Source: CAZSIA01 sp045126355 (GTDB lineage: Bacteria > Bacillota_I > Bacilli_A > Acholeplasmatales > Anaeroplasmataceae). Taken from it: 37,599 nt of DNA. This document shows positions 8,160 through 17,508 of the stretch, piece by piece; the first letter of the stretch is position 1; each line of letters starts with the position of its first letter. The stretch lies in the NCBI GenBank assembly GCA_045126355.1, contig JBGVOE010000115.1:1-37599 (forward strand), read 5' to 3'. The notes under the pieces were generated by a model that saw only the letters and a list, made by a program, of their open reading frames with translations, was not told where the DNA came from and ran no database searches. The translations under genes were made by a program, and so were the position numbers.

Positions 8160-9203
8160 TTAAAACTGTTCACGATTTAATAAATAATCATCACTATTTA
8201 TTAATTTTAATTTTTCAAATACAAAATTGATTATAAAGACTAAGATAATTGGTAATATAAAATGCATTAAACCAATTTGCCATAAGATTGTATACCATTC
8301 ATATCCTAAATTATTCATCGCTTCTACTGCACCAAATTGACCTACAAAACCACAAGTTCCCATACCTGCTCCAACACTTGTATTAGGCATTTTTAGTAGT
8401 GTTGTTGAGATTGGGCCTAAGATCGCACTAGCAATTATTGTTGGAAGCCATATAATCGGTTTTCTTAAGATATTTGTAAATTGTAACATACTAGTACCAA
8501 TTCCAACACTAAGTAAACCTGATAACCCATTCTTTTTGATACTACAAATTGCAAATCCTACCATTTGGCAACAACATCCTACTGCGGCAGCTCCCGCAGC
8601 CACCCCATTTATACCAATACTAATACAAAGTGCGGCACTTGATATTGGAGCGGTTAATGTCATACCAACGATAACTGCAATAATTAATCCCATTAAAAAT
8701 GGTTGTGCGTTTGTAGCACTCTCAATTACCTCTCCTAAAGCAGTCATTGCCATTCCAATTGGTTTACCAGTTAAAATAGCAACAATACCTCCACTTAAAA
8801 TACTTGATAGTGGAACTAATATGATATCTAGTTTTGTTTTACCAAAGACCAATCCTCCAACCTCAGCGGCTACAATTCCGGCAAAATAAGCTCCTAATGG
8901 GCCTCCACCGCAATTAATAGCGATACTTGCTGCAGCAATTGCTGAAACTACTACAATTGGTTTATGTTTAAGTGCTAAAGCAATACCAGCTCCAATTGCC
9001 GCTCCATAAACAGGACTTGTTGCTCCTAAAGCATTTGAAATAGGTTCTAAAAATGATAAAAATGGTATTTTTGTTAACGTTTGAAAAATAGTTCCGATAA
9101 TTAAACTAGCAAATAGACCAATTGCCATACCATTTAATCCAACAATAAAGTAGCGATTTAGAAAGTATTTAATCTTACTTAAAATTAATTCTTTTTTAAT
9201 CAT
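8160..9203 (-). CDS. PTS EIIC-like membrane protein (PfoR/COG3641 type)
   Basis: Polytopic membrane protein of 347 aa with about nine hydrophobic helices, rich in Gly, Ala and Ile. Segments such as SPVYGAAIGAGIALALK, INCGGGPLGAYFAGIVAAEVGG and TAPISSAALCISIGINGVAAGAAAVGCCCQMVGFA fit the PTS_EIIC_2 family (PfoR-like). No EIIA or EIIB partner is encoded nearby and the substrate is unknown, so transport is inferred. I prefer the ATG at 9203 (MIKKELIL) over the TTG six codons upstream. It lies between pnp and rnpB without a clear promoter of its own and may be transcribed by read-through past the pnp terminator. Confidence 0.8.
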   Translation of the reverse strand: MIKKELILSKIKYFLNRYFIVGLNGMAIGLFASLIIGTIFQTLTKIPFLSFLEPISNALGATSPVYGAAIGAGIALALKHKPIVVVSAIAAASIAINCGGGPLGAYFAGIVAAEVGGLVFGKTKLDIILVPLSSILSGGIVAILTGKPIGMAMTALGEVIESATNAQPFLMGLIIAVIVGMTLTAPISSAALCISIGINGVAAGAAAVGCCCQMVGFAICSIKKNGLSGLLSVGIGTSMLQFTNILRKPIIWLPTIIASAILGPISTTLLKMPNTSVGAGMGTCGFVGQFGAVEAMNNLGYEWYTILWQIGLMHFILPIILVFIINFVFEKLKLINSDDYLLNREQF

Positions 9204-9236
9204 TATCTCATCTTCTTTCAAAAAAGAGTTTAAAAA

Positions 9237-9266
9237 AGAGCAAACTACCTTTTGATAATTTGCTCT
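9237..9266 (-). terminator. Terminator downstream of pnp
   Basis: Minus-strand AGAGCAAA/TTTGCTCT hairpin (9259-9266 with 9237-9244) followed by TTTTTTAAACTCTTTTTT. It ends the pnp transcript; leakage may feed the PTS gene, whose start lies about 35 nt beyond. Confidence 0.82.
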
Positions 9267-9323
9267 TAAATATTTATTCTTTAATGGGCAAACTTTAATT
9301 ATTATTTAAGTTTCCATTATTTA

Positions 9324-11486
9324 TTATTCAGTAACTTCTGGTTTTGCTACTGGAGTTAATGCATCTTTTCTAGATAAATCAACTCTACCTTTTTCGTCAA
9401 TGCTAATACATTTAACGATGATTTGATCACCTAAAGATACTACATTTTCACATTTTTCAACTCTTTCTTTAGCTAAGCGAGAAATGTGACATAATCCTTC
9501 GCAACCTTCCCATAATTTACAGAATACTCCGTATTTTTCAATACGAACAACTGTTGCAGTATAGATTTCTCCAACTTTTGCTTCTCTAACGATTGCTTCA
9601 ATTTTTTCAATTGCTTTATCGATCCAGATAGTTTCTTCATGCATAACCATAACTCTACCATCTTGTTCGATATCAATTTTAACGTTGTTGCAGTCTTCGA
9701 TAATTTGAGTAATAGTTTTTCCTCCACTACCGATAACATCTTTAATTTTTGCAACATCGATTCTAATCATCTTAACTTTTGGAGCATATTTGCTTACTTC
9801 ACTTCTTGGTCCTTCAATAGCATGAGACATATGTTCTAGGATTTCCATACGTCCTTTTTTAGCTTGTTCTAATGCTTCAGCTAAAATATCGAATGTTATA
9901 CCACGGATTTTAATATCCATTTGAAGTGCTGTAATACCTTCTTTACTACCAGCAACTTTGAAGTCCATATCTCCTAAATGGTCTTCTAAACCTTGGATAT
10001 CTGTTAAGATTGTATAGTAATCACCATAAGTAATTAATCCCATTGCGATACCAGCTACAGGTGCTTTAATAGGAACACCAGCAGCCATTAAGCTCATACA
10101 ACCTGCACAAATACTTGCTTGAGAAGATGAACCATTTGATTCTAAGATTTCAGATACAACACGAATTGTATATGGGAATTCTTCTTCACTTGGAATAACT
10201 TGTGCTAATGCTCTTTCACCTAATGCACCATGTCCAACTTCACGTCTACCTGGTTGACCATATCTACCAGTTTCACCAACTGAGAATTGAGGGAAGTTGT
10301 AATGTAACATGAAACGTTTTTGATCTTCGATACCTAAACCATCAATAATTTGACCATCAGATAAGCTACCTAATGTAGTTACTGATAATGATTGAGTTTG
10401 ACCACGAGTGAATAATGCAGAACCATGTGTTCTTGGTAATACATCTACACGTGAATCAAGTGGACGAATTTCATCTACTTTTCTTCCATCAGGACGGATT
10501 TTATCAACGCTAATTAAGCGTCTTACTTCATTATATAAAATTGTATCTAATGAATGTTGTACTTGTTTTAAATATGCTTTTTTAGCTTCTTCATCGATTA
10601 CTTTTAATTCACCAACTTCTTTAATGAATACTTTTTCATCAAAGTGAGCTAAAGTTCTTTCATTAACTTCGTCAATTGCAGCATAACGAGCTAATTTATC
10701 TTCAATTCTAATTGCATTTACTAAATCTTCTTCAGCGAAAGCTTTAACTTCGCTATCGATAACTGGGTCAGAAACGAATAATACTGGTTCAACTTTTTCT
10801 TTACCAATTTCATTAGCAATTTCAATTTGGATATTACATAATCTTACGATTTCAGCATGACCAACTTGTAATGCTTTAAACATTGCTTCTTCACTTACTT
10901 GTTTAGCACCAGCTTCAACCATGTTGATAGCTTCTTTAGTACCAGCTACAGTTAAGTCGATATCACTTCTGCTTGCTTGTTCTGGAGTTGGGTTGATAAT
11001 ATATTCACCATCTACTCTACCTACTTTTACACCAGCGATTGGTCCTTCGAATGGAATATCAGATAACATTAATGCTAAACTTGAACCAAACATAGCAGCC
11101 ATTTCTTGACCACCAACAGGATCAGCACTCATAACTGTGTTAACGATTTGAACTTCATCACAGTATCCTTCTGCAAATAAAGGTCTAATTGGACGGTCAA
11201 TTAAGCGTGAAGTTAATGTTTCATGTTCACTTGGACGTCCTTCTCTACGTAAAAATCCTCCAGGAATTTTTCCAGCAGCATATAATTTTTCTTGGTATAA
11301 AACCATTAATGGGAAGAAATCTTGAGTTGTTTGAGTTGTTTTACTACAAACACAAGATAATACAGCAGATTCACCATATGTAATCATACAAGCACCATTT
11401 GCTTGTTTAGCATACTCTCCTACTTCGATAACAAGTGGTCTTCCTGCCCACTCATAAGTATACTTTTTAAAATTGTTTTCACTCAT
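9324..11486 (-). CDS. pnp: Polyribonucleotide nucleotidyltransferase (PNPase)
   Basis: Phosphorolytic 3'-to-5' exoribonuclease of 720 aa, a trimer and core part of RNA decay. Domain order is visible: first RNase PH domain (to about 230, with FFPLMVLYQEKLYAAGKIPGG), an all-helical linker, second RNase PH domain (about 330-545, with RTHGSALFTRGQTQSL and the GRREVGHGALGERAL block), KH domain (about 555-615, IGSGGKTITQIIE) and S1 domain (about 625-695, GEIYTATVVRIEKYGVFCKL). The start follows AAGGAGAT. The gene has its own weak promoter despite the usual linkage to rpsO. Confidence 0.98.
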   Translation of the reverse strand: MSENNFKKYTYEWAGRPLVIEVGEYAKQANGACMITYGESAVLSCVCSKTTQTTQDFFPLMVLYQEKLYAAGKIPGGFLRREGRPSEHETLTSRLIDRPIRPLFAEGYCDEVQIVNTVMSADPVGGQEMAAMFGSSLALMLSDIPFEGPIAGVKVGRVDGEYIINPTPEQASRSDIDLTVAGTKEAINMVEAGAKQVSEEAMFKALQVGHAEIVRLCNIQIEIANEIGKEKVEPVLFVSDPVIDSEVKAFAEEDLVNAIRIEDKLARYAAIDEVNERTLAHFDEKVFIKEVGELKVIDEEAKKAYLKQVQHSLDTILYNEVRRLISVDKIRPDGRKVDEIRPLDSRVDVLPRTHGSALFTRGQTQSLSVTTLGSLSDGQIIDGLGIEDQKRFMLHYNFPQFSVGETGRYGQPGRREVGHGALGERALAQVIPSEEEFPYTIRVVSEILESNGSSSQASICAGCMSLMAAGVPIKAPVAGIAMGLITYGDYYTILTDIQGLEDHLGDMDFKVAGSKEGITALQMDIKIRGITFDILAEALEQAKKGRMEILEHMSHAIEGPRSEVSKYAPKVKMIRIDVAKIKDVIGSGGKTITQIIEDCNNVKIDIEQDGRVMVMHEETIWIDKAIEKIEAIVREAKVGEIYTATVVRIEKYGVFCKLWEGCEGLCHISRLAKERVEKCENVVSLGDQIIVKCISIDEKGRVDLSRKDALTPVAKPEVTE

Positions 11487-11543
11487 TGTTTAACATCTCC
11501 TTCATGTAAACTTATCTTTTTCTATATTTTTTCGTACTTATTT

Positions 11544-11571
11544 AGTATAACATTAAAATTTAAATTTTAAA
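11544..11571 (-). promoter_or_regulatory. Candidate promoter of pnp
   Basis: On the minus strand, TTTAAA (11566-11571), 16 nt and TATACT (11544-11549). It is weaker than the other promoters listed. It lies in the AT-rich gap of about 260 bp between pnp and rpsO, where I see nothing else apart from the rpsO terminator. Confidence 0.45.
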
Positions 11572-11704
11572 AGAAATAAATGATTTATATTAATTGTTTT
11601 TAATAAATTGTGCCATAAAATAGTAAAATAATGATTTAATTAATAACAAAATTACCATTAGTAAAACAATAAAATCTAAATTTAAATTAAAATAACTTTT
11701 TTTA

Positions 11705-11738
11705 TAAATAAAAAAACCAACAATAAGTTGGTTTTTTT
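11705..11738 (-). terminator. Rho-independent terminator of rpsO
   Basis: Minus-strand hairpin AACCAACTTATTGTTGGTT followed by T7. The adenine run on its 5' side also makes it look bidirectional. It separates rpsO from pnp. Confidence 0.88.
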
Positions 11739-11743
11739 TAAAA

Positions 11744-12013
11744 TTAATGACGTAATCCTAATTTAGCGATTAAAGCAGAATAACGTTTAACGTCTTCTCT
11801 CTTTAAGTATGCTAATAAGCTTCTACGTTGACCGATTTTCATTCTTAAACCACGTGCAGAATGGAAATCATGAATGTGAGTTTGTAAGTGTTCATTTAAC
11901 TTATTGATTTCATAAGTAAGAATAGCTACTTGAACTTCAACAGAACCAGTATCTCCTTCTTTTGTAGCGAAATCAGCTAAAATTTTACTTTTTACTTCTT
12001 TACTTAAAGCCAT
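11744..12013 (-). CDS. rpsO: 30S ribosomal protein S15
   Basis: Primary 16S rRNA-binding protein of the small subunit, 89 aa, the usual length. It begins MALSKEVKSKILADFATKEG and contains the conserved GDTGSVEVQVA, HIHDFHSARGLRMKIGQRRSLLAYLK and the C-terminal LIAKLGLR. The reading frame is open for 13 more codons upstream, but ATG 12013 is the real start: it follows AGGAGG and matches the family N terminus. It has its own promoter and a leader of about 80 nt. Confidence 0.98.
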   Translation of the reverse strand: MALSKEVKSKILADFATKEGDTGSVEVQVAILTYEINKLNEHLQTHIHDFHSARGLRMKIGQRRSLLAYLKREDVKRYSALIAKLGLRH

Positions 12014-12095
12014 TTTCTTAGTCCTCCTATTTAAGTATTTTGTCGCACTCATCTAAGAAGAGGTTTGAGGATAACCATAATCTGGGATGATGCCA
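12014..12095 (-). promoter_or_regulatory. rpsO leader, possible S15 autoregulatory region
   Basis: A 5' UTR of about 80 nt between the predicted start site and the rpsO ATG, with locally complementary segments (GATGGCATCATCC and nearby). Many bacteria feed S15 back on its own leader. I do not recognise a known S15-binding fold here, so this is only a candidate. Confidence 0.3.
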
Positions 12096-12101
12096 TCAAC
12101 T

Positions 12102-12130
12102 ATTGTAACATAGTTATTTTTTTAAATCAA
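12102..12130 (-). promoter_or_regulatory. Sigma-A promoter of rpsO
   Basis: On the minus strand, TTGATT (12125-12130), a 17-nt spacer and TACAAT (12102-12107). It lies directly after the darA stop codon, where no terminator hairpin is visible. Confidence 0.7.
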
Positions 12131-12138
12131 TAATATTT

Positions 12139-12462
12139 TTAAAGTTTTACAAATTGTTCGACATCAAGTACAAAGATAGTTGCTCCACCAACTGTTACTT
12201 CTACAGGTGATGTAGCTAACATACCAAATTCATTAATAACTGAATTAGGAATAACTTTCTTACGTTTTTTTGAATGATTTCCAATTACTTCAATAATAGT
12301 TTGAATCTTTTCATCTTCTGCACCTATTAAAAAAGTAGTATTACCTTTCATTAAAAATCCACCTGTAGTAGCTAATTTTGTAGCTTGATAATGATCTTTA
12401 ATTAAAGCCTTTTGAACATTACTAGCGTCATCACTTGAGACAATTGCAATTACCATTTTCAT
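12139..12462 (-). CDS. darA: Cyclic-di-AMP receptor, PII-like (DarA/PstA family)
   Basis: Small cytoplasmic signal-transduction protein of 107 aa (DUF970/PF06153). Known members are PII-like trimers that bind cyclic di-AMP. Family marks are the ATKLATTGGFLMKGNTTFLIG block (27-47), holding the residues that contact the nucleotide, and the C-terminal VEVTVGGATIFVLDVEQF. The frame is open from a GTG at 12474, but that codon overlaps the GGGAG ribosome-binding site, so I use the ATG at 12462. It is the last gene of the long operon, 21 nt after ribF. The downstream target is not known from sequence. Confidence 0.92.
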   Translation of the reverse strand: MKMVIAIVSSDDASNVQKALIKDHYQATKLATTGGFLMKGNTTFLIGAEDEKIQTIIEVIGNHSKKRKKVIPNSVINEFGMLATSPVEVTVGGATIFVLDVEQFVKL

Positions 12463-12483
12463 AAAACATATCACTCCCTAATT

Positions 12484-13359
12484 CTATAATATCATATCTT
12501 TATGCTCACGACAAATATTTATTGTTTCAAGTAGTGAATTTGTTAGTTCTTCTTTTGATGAATACTTCTTTTCTTCTCTTAAATATTTAATAAAAGTAAC
12601 TTCAACTTCTTCTCCATATATCTCTTCATTAAAATCAAGAATATGAACTTCAAGTCTAATCTTTTCTTGAGCGTTTAAAGTTGGGTTATTTCCAATATTT
12701 GTCATTGATAAATACTTTTTATCTTTATATTTTGTTATTGTTAAATATACACCATTTTTTGGTAATATATAATTTTTATAGTCAATATTAGCGGTAGGAA
12801 AACCTAATTTTCTTCCAACCTTATTACCATGAACTACATTTCCAATAATTGTATAAGGATTTTTTAATAGATTATTAGCTTCATTTATATAACCATCTTT
12901 TATAAAATCTTTAATTAAAGATGATGATACCCTACTATTATTAACCATATAATCTTCAACGATATTTAATTTAAATTTTTTCTTTAAATCAGCTGTATCG
13001 CCTTCACGTTTAAATCCAAATCTAAAGTCAATTCCACAAGTTATATATTTTACTTTTAATGCTTTTAAGATCTTCATAAATTCATTAAAGAAAACTAAAT
13101 TAATAACTCTAAATGGAAATATTACTAAATAATCGATATCAAGTTGTTCTAAATATTTAATCTTTTGATTTGTATTTGTTAAATATCCTATTTTATTTAG
13201 ATTTTCAAATGTGATTACTAATGTTTTATAACCACTTATTTTAGCTGCCTCAATTAGCTTTTGATGTCCAACATGAACTCCATCAAAATTTCCAATTGCA
13301 CAACTATTAGTATCTAAATCTGGAAGGTCACTAAGATTATTTATATAATAAGTTTCCAT
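12484..13359 (-). CDS. ribF: Bifunctional riboflavin kinase / FMN adenylyltransferase
   Basis: Makes FMN and then FAD from riboflavin; 291 aa, slightly short for the family. The N-terminal nucleotidyltransferase domain has GNFDGVHVGH (23-32) and CGIDFRFGFKREGD (about 108-121). SRVSSSLIKDFI (about 142-153) precedes the C-terminal flavokinase domain, which has GNKVGRKLGFPTANI (about 179-193) and YLREEKKYSS. It starts 3 nt after truB, a common pairing in Bacillota. It is followed by darA in the same operon. Confidence 0.95.
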   Translation of the reverse strand: METYYINNLSDLPDLDTNSCAIGNFDGVHVGHQKLIEAAKISGYKTLVITFENLNKIGYLTNTNQKIKYLEQLDIDYLVIFPFRVINLVFFNEFMKILKALKVKYITCGIDFRFGFKREGDTADLKKKFKLNIVEDYMVNNSRVSSSLIKDFIKDGYINEANNLLKNPYTIIGNVVHGNKVGRKLGFPTANIDYKNYILPKNGVYLTITKYKDKKYLSMTNIGNNPTLNAQEKIRLEVHILDFNEEIYGEEVEVTFIKYLREEKKYSSKEELTNSLLETINICREHKDMIL

Positions 13360-13362
13360 AAT

Positions 13363-14223
13363 TTAATCCACCAACTTTATAACTAATTTATATTTTTTAT
13401 CATCAAATGGTTCATATATAGCAATTAACTTATCATTATGATAAATCTTAAACATTTCATTTAAACTAAATTGTCTTTCATCTAAAATGACACCGTTTAA
13501 AACCAGTTTTGCCATATAATCATTTACATCGATTCTTTTTAAATGAGAAAATGTATCTTCAATCGAATGAATAATAGGTCCATTTTCTTTAATTTCTTCT
13601 AGTGTTTGACTAATAGAAATATCATATTTACCAGCTTTAGTTCTAATCAAATTTGACATAACAGCGTAAGTATTTAACATAGTTCCTAAATCGTTTATTA
13701 ATGATCTTACATAAAATCCTTTATTAGCTCTTACTTCAATACTAACTTTTTTATCTATGATATTAGAGACTCTTTTTAAACTATGAATCTTTATTTTACG
13801 AGGTAAAATTTCTACCATTTCACCATTTTTAGCGTAATCATATAGTTTCTTACCATTAACTTTAATTGCTGAATAAATAGGTGGTATTTGACTCTCGCTG
13901 CCTTTTAAAATCTCTAATTGCTTATCAATTTCACTATCAGTAGGATTTGATAGATCATCTTTATTTAAAACATTACCTAAAATATCGTATGAATCTGTTT
14001 GAATACCAAATAAAGCTTCAGCAACATAAGTTTTATCTTGATTTTCTAAGTAATTAATTAATTTAGTAGCTTTACCTACCGCTACTACTAAAACACCTGT
14101 AGCTAGTGGGTCTAATGTTCCGCTATGACCTACCTTTTTTGTATGCATAATACTTCTTATCTTATTACAAACAGCATGACTTGTCATATCTTTTGGTTTA
14201 TTTACAATAATAAATCCATCCAT
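13363..14223 (-). CDS. truB: tRNA pseudouridine(55) synthase TruB
   Basis: Isomerises U55 in the T-loop of tRNAs; 286 aa. The N terminus GFIIVNKPKDMTSHAV and the catalytic motif HSGTLDPLATGVL with Asp38 are intact, as are YSAIKVNGKKLYDYAKNG and VRANKGFYVRSLINDLG. The start follows a strong TTAGGAGGT sequence. It is part of the operon with ribF (3 nt downstream) and mutS2 (30 nt upstream). Confidence 0.97.
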   Translation of the reverse strand: MDGFIIVNKPKDMTSHAVCNKIRSIMHTKKVGHSGTLDPLATGVLVVAVGKATKLINYLENQDKTYVAEALFGIQTDSYDILGNVLNKDDLSNPTDSEIDKQLEILKGSESQIPPIYSAIKVNGKKLYDYAKNGEMVEILPRKIKIHSLKRVSNIIDKKVSIEVRANKGFYVRSLINDLGTMLNTYAVMSNLIRTKAGKYDISISQTLEEIKENGPIIHSIEDTFSHLKRIDVNDYMAKLVLNGVILDERQFSLNEMFKIYHNDKLIAIYEPFDDKKYKLVIKLVD

Positions 14224-14253
14224 TACAATTACCTCCTAACTACATTACTCTTC

Positions 14254-16572
14254 TTATTTTAAATATACAACTGTAACCCCATTTAAACCTTCTCCTTCGC
14301 CACCGAAACGAGTTGATTTAACATGAGGACATTTTTTGAAAAACTCATAACAAGCTTTTCTTACTGCGCCTGTTCCAAATCCATGAATTACATATATTTG
14401 AGATAAGCCTGCTAGATATGCTTTATCAATAAATAAGTCTAATTCAGGTGCAACTTCTTCATATCTAAATCCACGTAAATCGCATTCTAATTTAGCTTCT
14501 TTTTTAACTGGACCAGGTGCATTATACTTTTTAGGTTTAGTAACAGGTTTTGTTACTGTTTTAGCAACACTTAATTCATTTTTAGTAAATGTAACAGTAA
14601 AATTACCTACTAAAACTTCATATTTATCTTTATTAATTTTAGTTATTTTACCGTTTCTTTGCCATCCCTTAACAAAGACCTCATCTCCTACTTTAAAGTC
14701 TGTTATTGTAGGAGTATCTACATCAATTACTTCAAGTTGACGTGCTTGATGTTTTAACTCTGCTAATTCATGCTCTTTAAAGTTTTCATGTTTCTTTTCA
14801 ATTTCACTAATTAAAGCTAAAGCGTCTTCTTGAGCTTTAACAATAATCTCATTTGCTTCTTTTTTAGCTTTATTAATAAAACTTGCATATTCTGCTTCTA
14901 ACTTTAATTCTTTAGCTTGTAATTTAGCTAATCTTTCATTTAAAGCTAGATTTTCTTTTTCATATTTAGCGATTTGTTCACTTAAAATTGTATTTTGATC
15001 ATCTAATTTACTTAACATTAAAGATAAATCAGTATGATTTGTTTCATTTAACTCAATACTACGATTAATAATTTCTTCATTTAAACCTAATCCTCTCGCT
15101 ATTGTTATTGCGTTACTTCTACCAGGAACACCTAATAAAAGTTTATATGTAGGTCTTAGTGTTTTAGTATCAAATTCAACACTAGCGTTTATAATATTAT
15201 CTTTATCGTAGGCAAAGGCTTTTAAATCAGCATAATGAGTTGTAACTATAACTCTTGATTTTTTATTCAATAAATATTCAACAATACTTATTGCTAGATT
15301 AGAACCTTCTTTAGGGTCAGTTCCACTTCCTAATTCGTCTAATAAGACAAGTGAATTATTTGTTAATTCATTTAAAATTCTAATAACTTTCGTCATATGT
15401 GCAGAAAAGCTTGATAATGATTGTTCAATTGATTGTTCATCACCAATATCTGAAAATACATTATCAAATACTGCCATTTTTGAATCAAATGAAGCTGGGA
15501 TTAATAGCCCTGCCTGCATCATTAAAGTAAGTAAGCCACATGTTTTAATAGCTACTGTTTTACCACCTGTATTTGGACCTGTAATAATGATCGCTTCATA
15601 ATCTTCGCCTAATTTAATATCAATCGGTACACATTTCTGTCTATCAATTAAAGGATGACGTGCTTTTTTAATATCAATAATACCCATTTCATTGATACTA
15701 GGTTTATAAGCATCAATACTAATTGCGTATAATGCTTTAGCAAATATGATATCAAGTGCGATTAAGTTATTAAAGTTATTTTTAATCTCAAGTTCATAAC
15801 CAAATGCAACACTAGATAATTGTGCTAAAATTTTAGCTATTTCAGTTTTTTCTTCTTCTTTATATGAGACAATTCTATTAGCAATTTCTAATGCACTAAA
15901 TGGTTCAATGTAGACAGTTGTTTTAGATGCTGATTCATCATGAATAACACCTTTTAAAACATTTTTATATTCAGCTTTAACGCATAAACACATTCTACCA
16001 TTACGCATTACAATTAAGTTTTCATTTAACATTTTAGCTTTAGATTGTAATAACTCTTGCATTTTAGCTCTTACTTGTTGTTCTAAAACTTTAATTCTTT
16101 TACGAATTTCATTTAGTGCAGGTGATGCAGTGTCATAGATTTCACCTTCATCAGATATAACATTATCGATTTCATCTGCTAGTTTTTTAACACCATTTAA
16201 GTTTGTAAAATATGTATATAAGCTAGAGTTATTATTTTCTTTAGCAATATTGTTTTTATAATAGTTAATCATATTTTTAGTACAATAAAGTAAATCTTTT
16301 AGTGCTAAAAAATCGCTTATGCTTAATACTGCTTTTAAGCGAATACGATTAATTAATTCATTTTGATTTGATAATCCTGCAAAAGGAGGATTACTATATT
16401 TAATTTGATATAGACGTGCATCATCAACCTCATCTAACATAGTAGTAATCTTTTTAGCATTATTAGAAATTGGTAATTCTTTAATCAATTCCTTTGCATA
16501 AGAACTACTAGCAAATGTTGATAAAATATCTAATATCTTATTAAATTCAAGTGTTTTTGTATCAAAAAACAT
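14254..16572 (-). CDS. mutS2: Endonuclease MutS2
   Basis: MutS-family ATPase of 772 aa; relatives act in suppressing recombination or in rescuing collided ribosomes. Order of domains: N-terminal core/clamp, ATPase with Walker A GPNTGGKT (about 330), DIGDEQSIEQSLSSFSAHM and LVLLDELGSGTDPKEG, then a long charged coiled coil (about 515-625), a KOW-like stretch and a C-terminal Smr nuclease domain (LECDLRGFRYEEV... and VIHGFGTGAVRK). All ATPase and Smr motifs look intact. It lies 6 nt downstream of rluD. Confidence 0.97.
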   Translation of the reverse strand: MFFDTKTLEFNKILDILSTFASSSYAKELIKELPISNNAKKITTMLDEVDDARLYQIKYSNPPFAGLSNQNELINRIRLKAVLSISDFLALKDLLYCTKNMINYYKNNIAKENNNSSLYTYFTNLNGVKKLADEIDNVISDEGEIYDTASPALNEIRKRIKVLEQQVRAKMQELLQSKAKMLNENLIVMRNGRMCLCVKAEYKNVLKGVIHDESASKTTVYIEPFSALEIANRIVSYKEEEKTEIAKILAQLSSVAFGYELEIKNNFNNLIALDIIFAKALYAISIDAYKPSINEMGIIDIKKARHPLIDRQKCVPIDIKLGEDYEAIIITGPNTGGKTVAIKTCGLLTLMMQAGLLIPASFDSKMAVFDNVFSDIGDEQSIEQSLSSFSAHMTKVIRILNELTNNSLVLLDELGSGTDPKEGSNLAISIVEYLLNKKSRVIVTTHYADLKAFAYDKDNIINASVEFDTKTLRPTYKLLLGVPGRSNAITIARGLGLNEEIINRSIELNETNHTDLSLMLSKLDDQNTILSEQIAKYEKENLALNERLAKLQAKELKLEAEYASFINKAKKEANEIIVKAQEDALALISEIEKKHENFKEHELAELKHQARQLEVIDVDTPTITDFKVGDEVFVKGWQRNGKITKINKDKYEVLVGNFTVTFTKNELSVAKTVTKPVTKPKKYNAPGPVKKEAKLECDLRGFRYEEVAPELDLFIDKAYLAGLSQIYVIHGFGTGAVRKACYEFFKKCPHVKSTRFGGEGEGLNGVTVVYLK

Positions 16573-16578
16573 TTAAAA

Positions 16579-17487
16579 TCACTTCATTTCATTTTCTAAT
16601 TCTTTTATATATTCTTGGTAATAATCAGGTAATTCTGATTTAAATTCCATATATTCATTACTTCTAGGATGAACAAATCCTAAAATATGAGCATGTAAGA
16701 ATTGCCCGTTATCTCCAACTACTTTTCTTGTTCCGTATAAAGGGTCTCCAACTAATGGATAACCAATATATTTAAAGTGTACTCTAATTTGATGAGTTCT
16801 ACCTGTTTCAAGTCGGCAAGCTACTAATGTTTTATCTTTATAACGTTTTAAGACTTTAAAATTTGTAATTGCTTCTTTACCATCTTTAACAACACTCATT
16901 TTCATTCTGTCAATTGGATCACGACCAATAGGAGCATTAATACGACCTAAATCATTAGGAATAATACCATTTACTAAGGCAATATATTCTCTTACTACAG
17001 TATGAGCTTGAAGTTGTAAAGATAGTCCGTTATGAGCAAAGTCATTTTTAGCTATTACTAATAAGCCTGATGTATCTTTATCAATTCGGTGTACAATTCC
17101 TGGTCTCATAAGTCCATTAATTCCTGATAATGAGTCTTTTAAATCATACATTAAACCATGTACTAAAGTATGATATAGTGCTCCTGGAGCGGGATGTACT
17201 ACCATTCCACTAGGTTTATTTACAACGCATAAGTCCATATCATCATAAACATATTCTAAGTTTAAATCCTCAGGAATGATTTCATATTCTTCTAATTCAA
17301 ACTCTTCCATGAATATAACATCATTTTCTTTTACTTGATATGATTGTTTTACTGTTTTATTATTTACAGTTATTAAGTTTTTTTCAAAACAATCTTTACA
17401 TAAAGATCTTGAAATTTCTGCTTTTTCACAGATGAATTTATCTATTCTTTTTCCTACGTCTAAATTACTAACGATAAATTCTGGCAT
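16579..17487 (-). CDS. rluD: RluD-type 23S rRNA pseudouridine synthase (RluA family)
   Basis: RNA pseudouridine synthase of 302 aa. It has an N-terminal S4 RNA-binding domain (about 12-75, GKRIDKFICEKAEISRS) and a catalytic domain with the RluA-family motif GIVHRIDKDTSGLLVIAKN, where the second Asp is catalytic. ETGRTHQIRVHFKYIGYPLVGDPLYG follows. Known relatives with S4 domains modify helix 69 of 23S rRNA; in Bacillota the orthologue is often named YlyB, so exact target sites are inferred. In transcription order it lies between the small membrane protein gene and mutS2. Confidence 0.93.
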   Translation of the reverse strand: MPEFIVSNLDVGKRIDKFICEKAEISRSLCKDCFEKNLITVNNKTVKQSYQVKENDVIFMEEFELEEYEIIPEDLNLEYVYDDMDLCVVNKPSGMVVHPAPGALYHTLVHGLMYDLKDSLSGINGLMRPGIVHRIDKDTSGLLVIAKNDFAHNGLSLQLQAHTVVREYIALVNGIIPNDLGRINAPIGRDPIDRMKMSVVKDGKEAITNFKVLKRYKDKTLVACRLETGRTHQIRVHFKYIGYPLVGDPLYGTRKVVGDNGQFLHAHILGFVHPRSNEYMEFKSELPDYYQEYIKELENEMK

Positions 17488-17508
17488 TTTATATCACTCT
17501 TTCTATTT

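Noticed and set aside
8536..8889. Plus-strand 117-codon open frame opposite the PTS gene
   Set aside because: It is low-complexity Ile/Pro/Ala translation of the complementary strand of a membrane protein gene; no start signal.
9473..9757. Minus-strand 94-codon frame inside pnp
   Set aside because: It overlaps the KH/S1 coding region in another frame and has no plausible protein features.
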